Shown here piece by piece: positions 13,066 through 13,406 of a stretch of DNA of 13,406 nt (the stretch's first letter is position 1; each line of letters begins with the position of its first letter). Origin of the DNA: Singulisphaera sp. GP187 (GTDB lineage: Bacteria; Planctomycetota; Phycisphaerae; Phycisphaerales; SM1A02); assembly GCA_945896765.1 (NCBI GenBank), contig CAMDEL010000020.1, positions 1 to 13,406 on the forward strand, written 5' to 3'. Below the pieces are notes generated by a model. It did not search any database, was not told where the DNA came from, and was given only the letters and a program-made list of their open reading frames with translations. Made by a program: the position numbers and the translations under genes.

Positions 13066-13406
13066 ATGCATAAGTGGGCAGCCGTGAAAAGATCCCGCCG
13101 GGCTCAGACAGTCCTCGGCGACCGACACGATCTGATTTACGAAATTTTATTGCAAGTGCCGTCGGCCGCCTGCGGAACTCGCCCGGCAGAATTTTTCAAC
13201 GGCTGGATACGCACACAGAAGCACGACGGATCTGAAAAACGTTCGAGCGAGAATTTGATTCGCCAACGTGGGCAGCGGAATGATTTGAACCCCGGCGAGT
13301 TTGCAAGCCGAGCCGGAGTCCGCGTAGTTGTCTTGGCGCGCGCCGGACGGCGCGCTGGATTTCAGCGCGCAGCATGTTTGAGCCCAAGGGCGAATCAGTC
13401 CGCTGC
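13066..13406 (+). CDS. possible partial ORF running off the window edge
   Basis: From ATG 13066 the frame is open for 113 codons to the edge. It begins MHKWAAVKRSRRAQTVLGDR and is Arg/Ala-rich toward the end. There is no convincing Shine-Dalgarno sequence (ACGGAA directly before the ATG), no recognised domain, and a minus-strand frame over 13196-13387 is also open. GC-rich structured DNA often stays open by chance. I list it because the window ends inside it; the structured-RNA reading of the same bases competes with it. Confidence 0.25.
   Translation, partial: MHKWAAVKRSRRAQTVLGDRHDLIYEILLQVPSAACGTRPAEFFNGWIRTQKHDGSEKRSSENLIRQRGQRNDLNPGEFASRAGVRVVVLARAGRRAGFQRAACLSPRANQSA
13079..13205 (+). 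ncRNA. candidate structured RNA, domain 1 (three nested stems)
   Basis: Three stems nest concentrically. The outer stem pairs CAGCCGT-GAAAA (13079-13090) with TTTTCA-ACGGCTG (13193-13205) with one bulged A, about 12 bp. The middle stem pairs GCCGGGC (13097-13103) with GCCCGGC (13181-13187), 7 bp. The inner stem pairs CGG+CCGAC (13116-13126) with GTCGG+CCG (13161-13168), and an AT-rich loop follows. Strand is assumed from the plus-strand gene order. The pairing is symmetrical, so the minus strand is also possible. No known RNA family is recognised, and a coding region or DNA element could explain the same signal. Confidence 0.3.
13272..13406. repeat. long-range inverted repeat enclosing GC hairpins, at window end
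   Basis: GCAGCGGA (13272-13279) is the exact reverse complement of TCCGCTGC (13399-13406), the last 8 bases of the window, so the arm may continue outside. Enclosed are CCGGC/GCCGG (13292-13316), GCGCGCC-GGAC-GGCGCGC (13338-13355) and the overlapping alternative GCGCGCTG-GATTT-CAGCGCGC (13350-13370). It may be a second domain of the structure at 13079-13205, since both begin with GTGGGCAGC. Confidence 0.4.

Larger units (their letters stand above)
13021..13406. other. GC-richer right-edge region without a confidently identified gene
   Basis: Composition rises to roughly 58% GC in 13080-13380, against roughly 48-50% in the neighbouring methyltransferase gene. No tRNA, tmRNA tag or RNase P core motif is recognisable. 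The region has several nested inverted repeats (described separately) and, on the plus strand, a frame from ATG 13066 open to the window end. A weak hairpin, TGAAT/ATTCA at 13018-13032, follows the methyltransferase stop. Confidence 0.5.

Noticed and set aside
13268..13325. tRNA-like signal on the minus strand (GGGGTTCAAATC resembling a T-loop)
   Set aside because: The T-stem does not pair beyond one base pair, no 7-nt anticodon loop with a paired stem can be formed, and no acceptor stem closes it.
13321..13345. tmRNA-tag-like GACAACTACGC on the minus strand
   Set aside because: The following codons do not give a hydrophobic ALAA-type tag or a timely stop, and the 5' and 3' tmRNA ends are not found.

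Overview
The window looks like chromosomal DNA from a planctomycete, most likely of the class Phycisphaerae. The main clue is the secreted protein at 885-3149. It combines FG-GAP/VCBS calcium-binding repeats, a duplicated cysteine-rich module and a C-terminal dockerin-like pair of Ca loops, an architecture I associate with that group. Base composition is moderate and even through the coding part, then rises noticeably in the last ~330 bases. I see no tRNA, rRNA, CRISPR array, insertion sequence or phage gene.

Layout, left to right. (1) The 5' three-quarters or so of a transglutaminase-like exported protein, minus strand, cut by the window edge (1-820). (2) Divergent to it, the large secreted FG-GAP/Cys-rich/dockerin protein (885-3149). 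(3) A divergent pair sharing a 47-bp promoter region: a DUF1476 protein resembling the alphaproteobacterial F1Fo-ATP-synthase inhibitor subunit zeta (3180-3503, minus), and a short MgtE-type Mg2+ transporter lacking the usual N domain (3551-4612, plus). (4) A strong bidirectional hairpin terminator (4647-4669), then a 79-residue two-helix membrane protein on the minus strand (4715-4954) with a palindromic hairpin just upstream. (5) An AT-rich intergenic region (4955-5273). (6) A COG2509-type FAD-dependent dehydrogenase, minus strand (5274-6899). (7) A divergent promoter region with two hairpins (6900-7037). (8) A tightly packed plus-strand operon of ABC ATPase, ABC-2 permease, GldG-like auxiliary protein and DUF4340 protein (7038-11491), with overlapping or 1-nt-spaced junctions. 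(9) A translationally close pair: an unrecognised conserved-looking protein (11553-12293) and a class I SAM methyltransferase (12298-13020). (10) A GC-richer tail (13021-13406) with nested inverted repeats and an open frame that leaves the window.

The clearest functional unit is the four-gene GldA/GldF/GldG-like plus DUF4340 exporter. The ATPase powers the permease, while the two single-pass or bitopic periplasm-facing proteins probably form the extracytoplasmic part. Its substrate is not evident. The zeta-like inhibitor beside a Mg2+ channel is suggestive of energy/Mg-ATP homeostasis, but that link is inference.

The items most deserving follow-up are the structured GC-rich tail (possible structured RNA or start of a gene cut by the edge), the alphaproteobacterial-type zeta homologue in a planctomycete-like genome, and the unknown-protein/methyltransferase pair.
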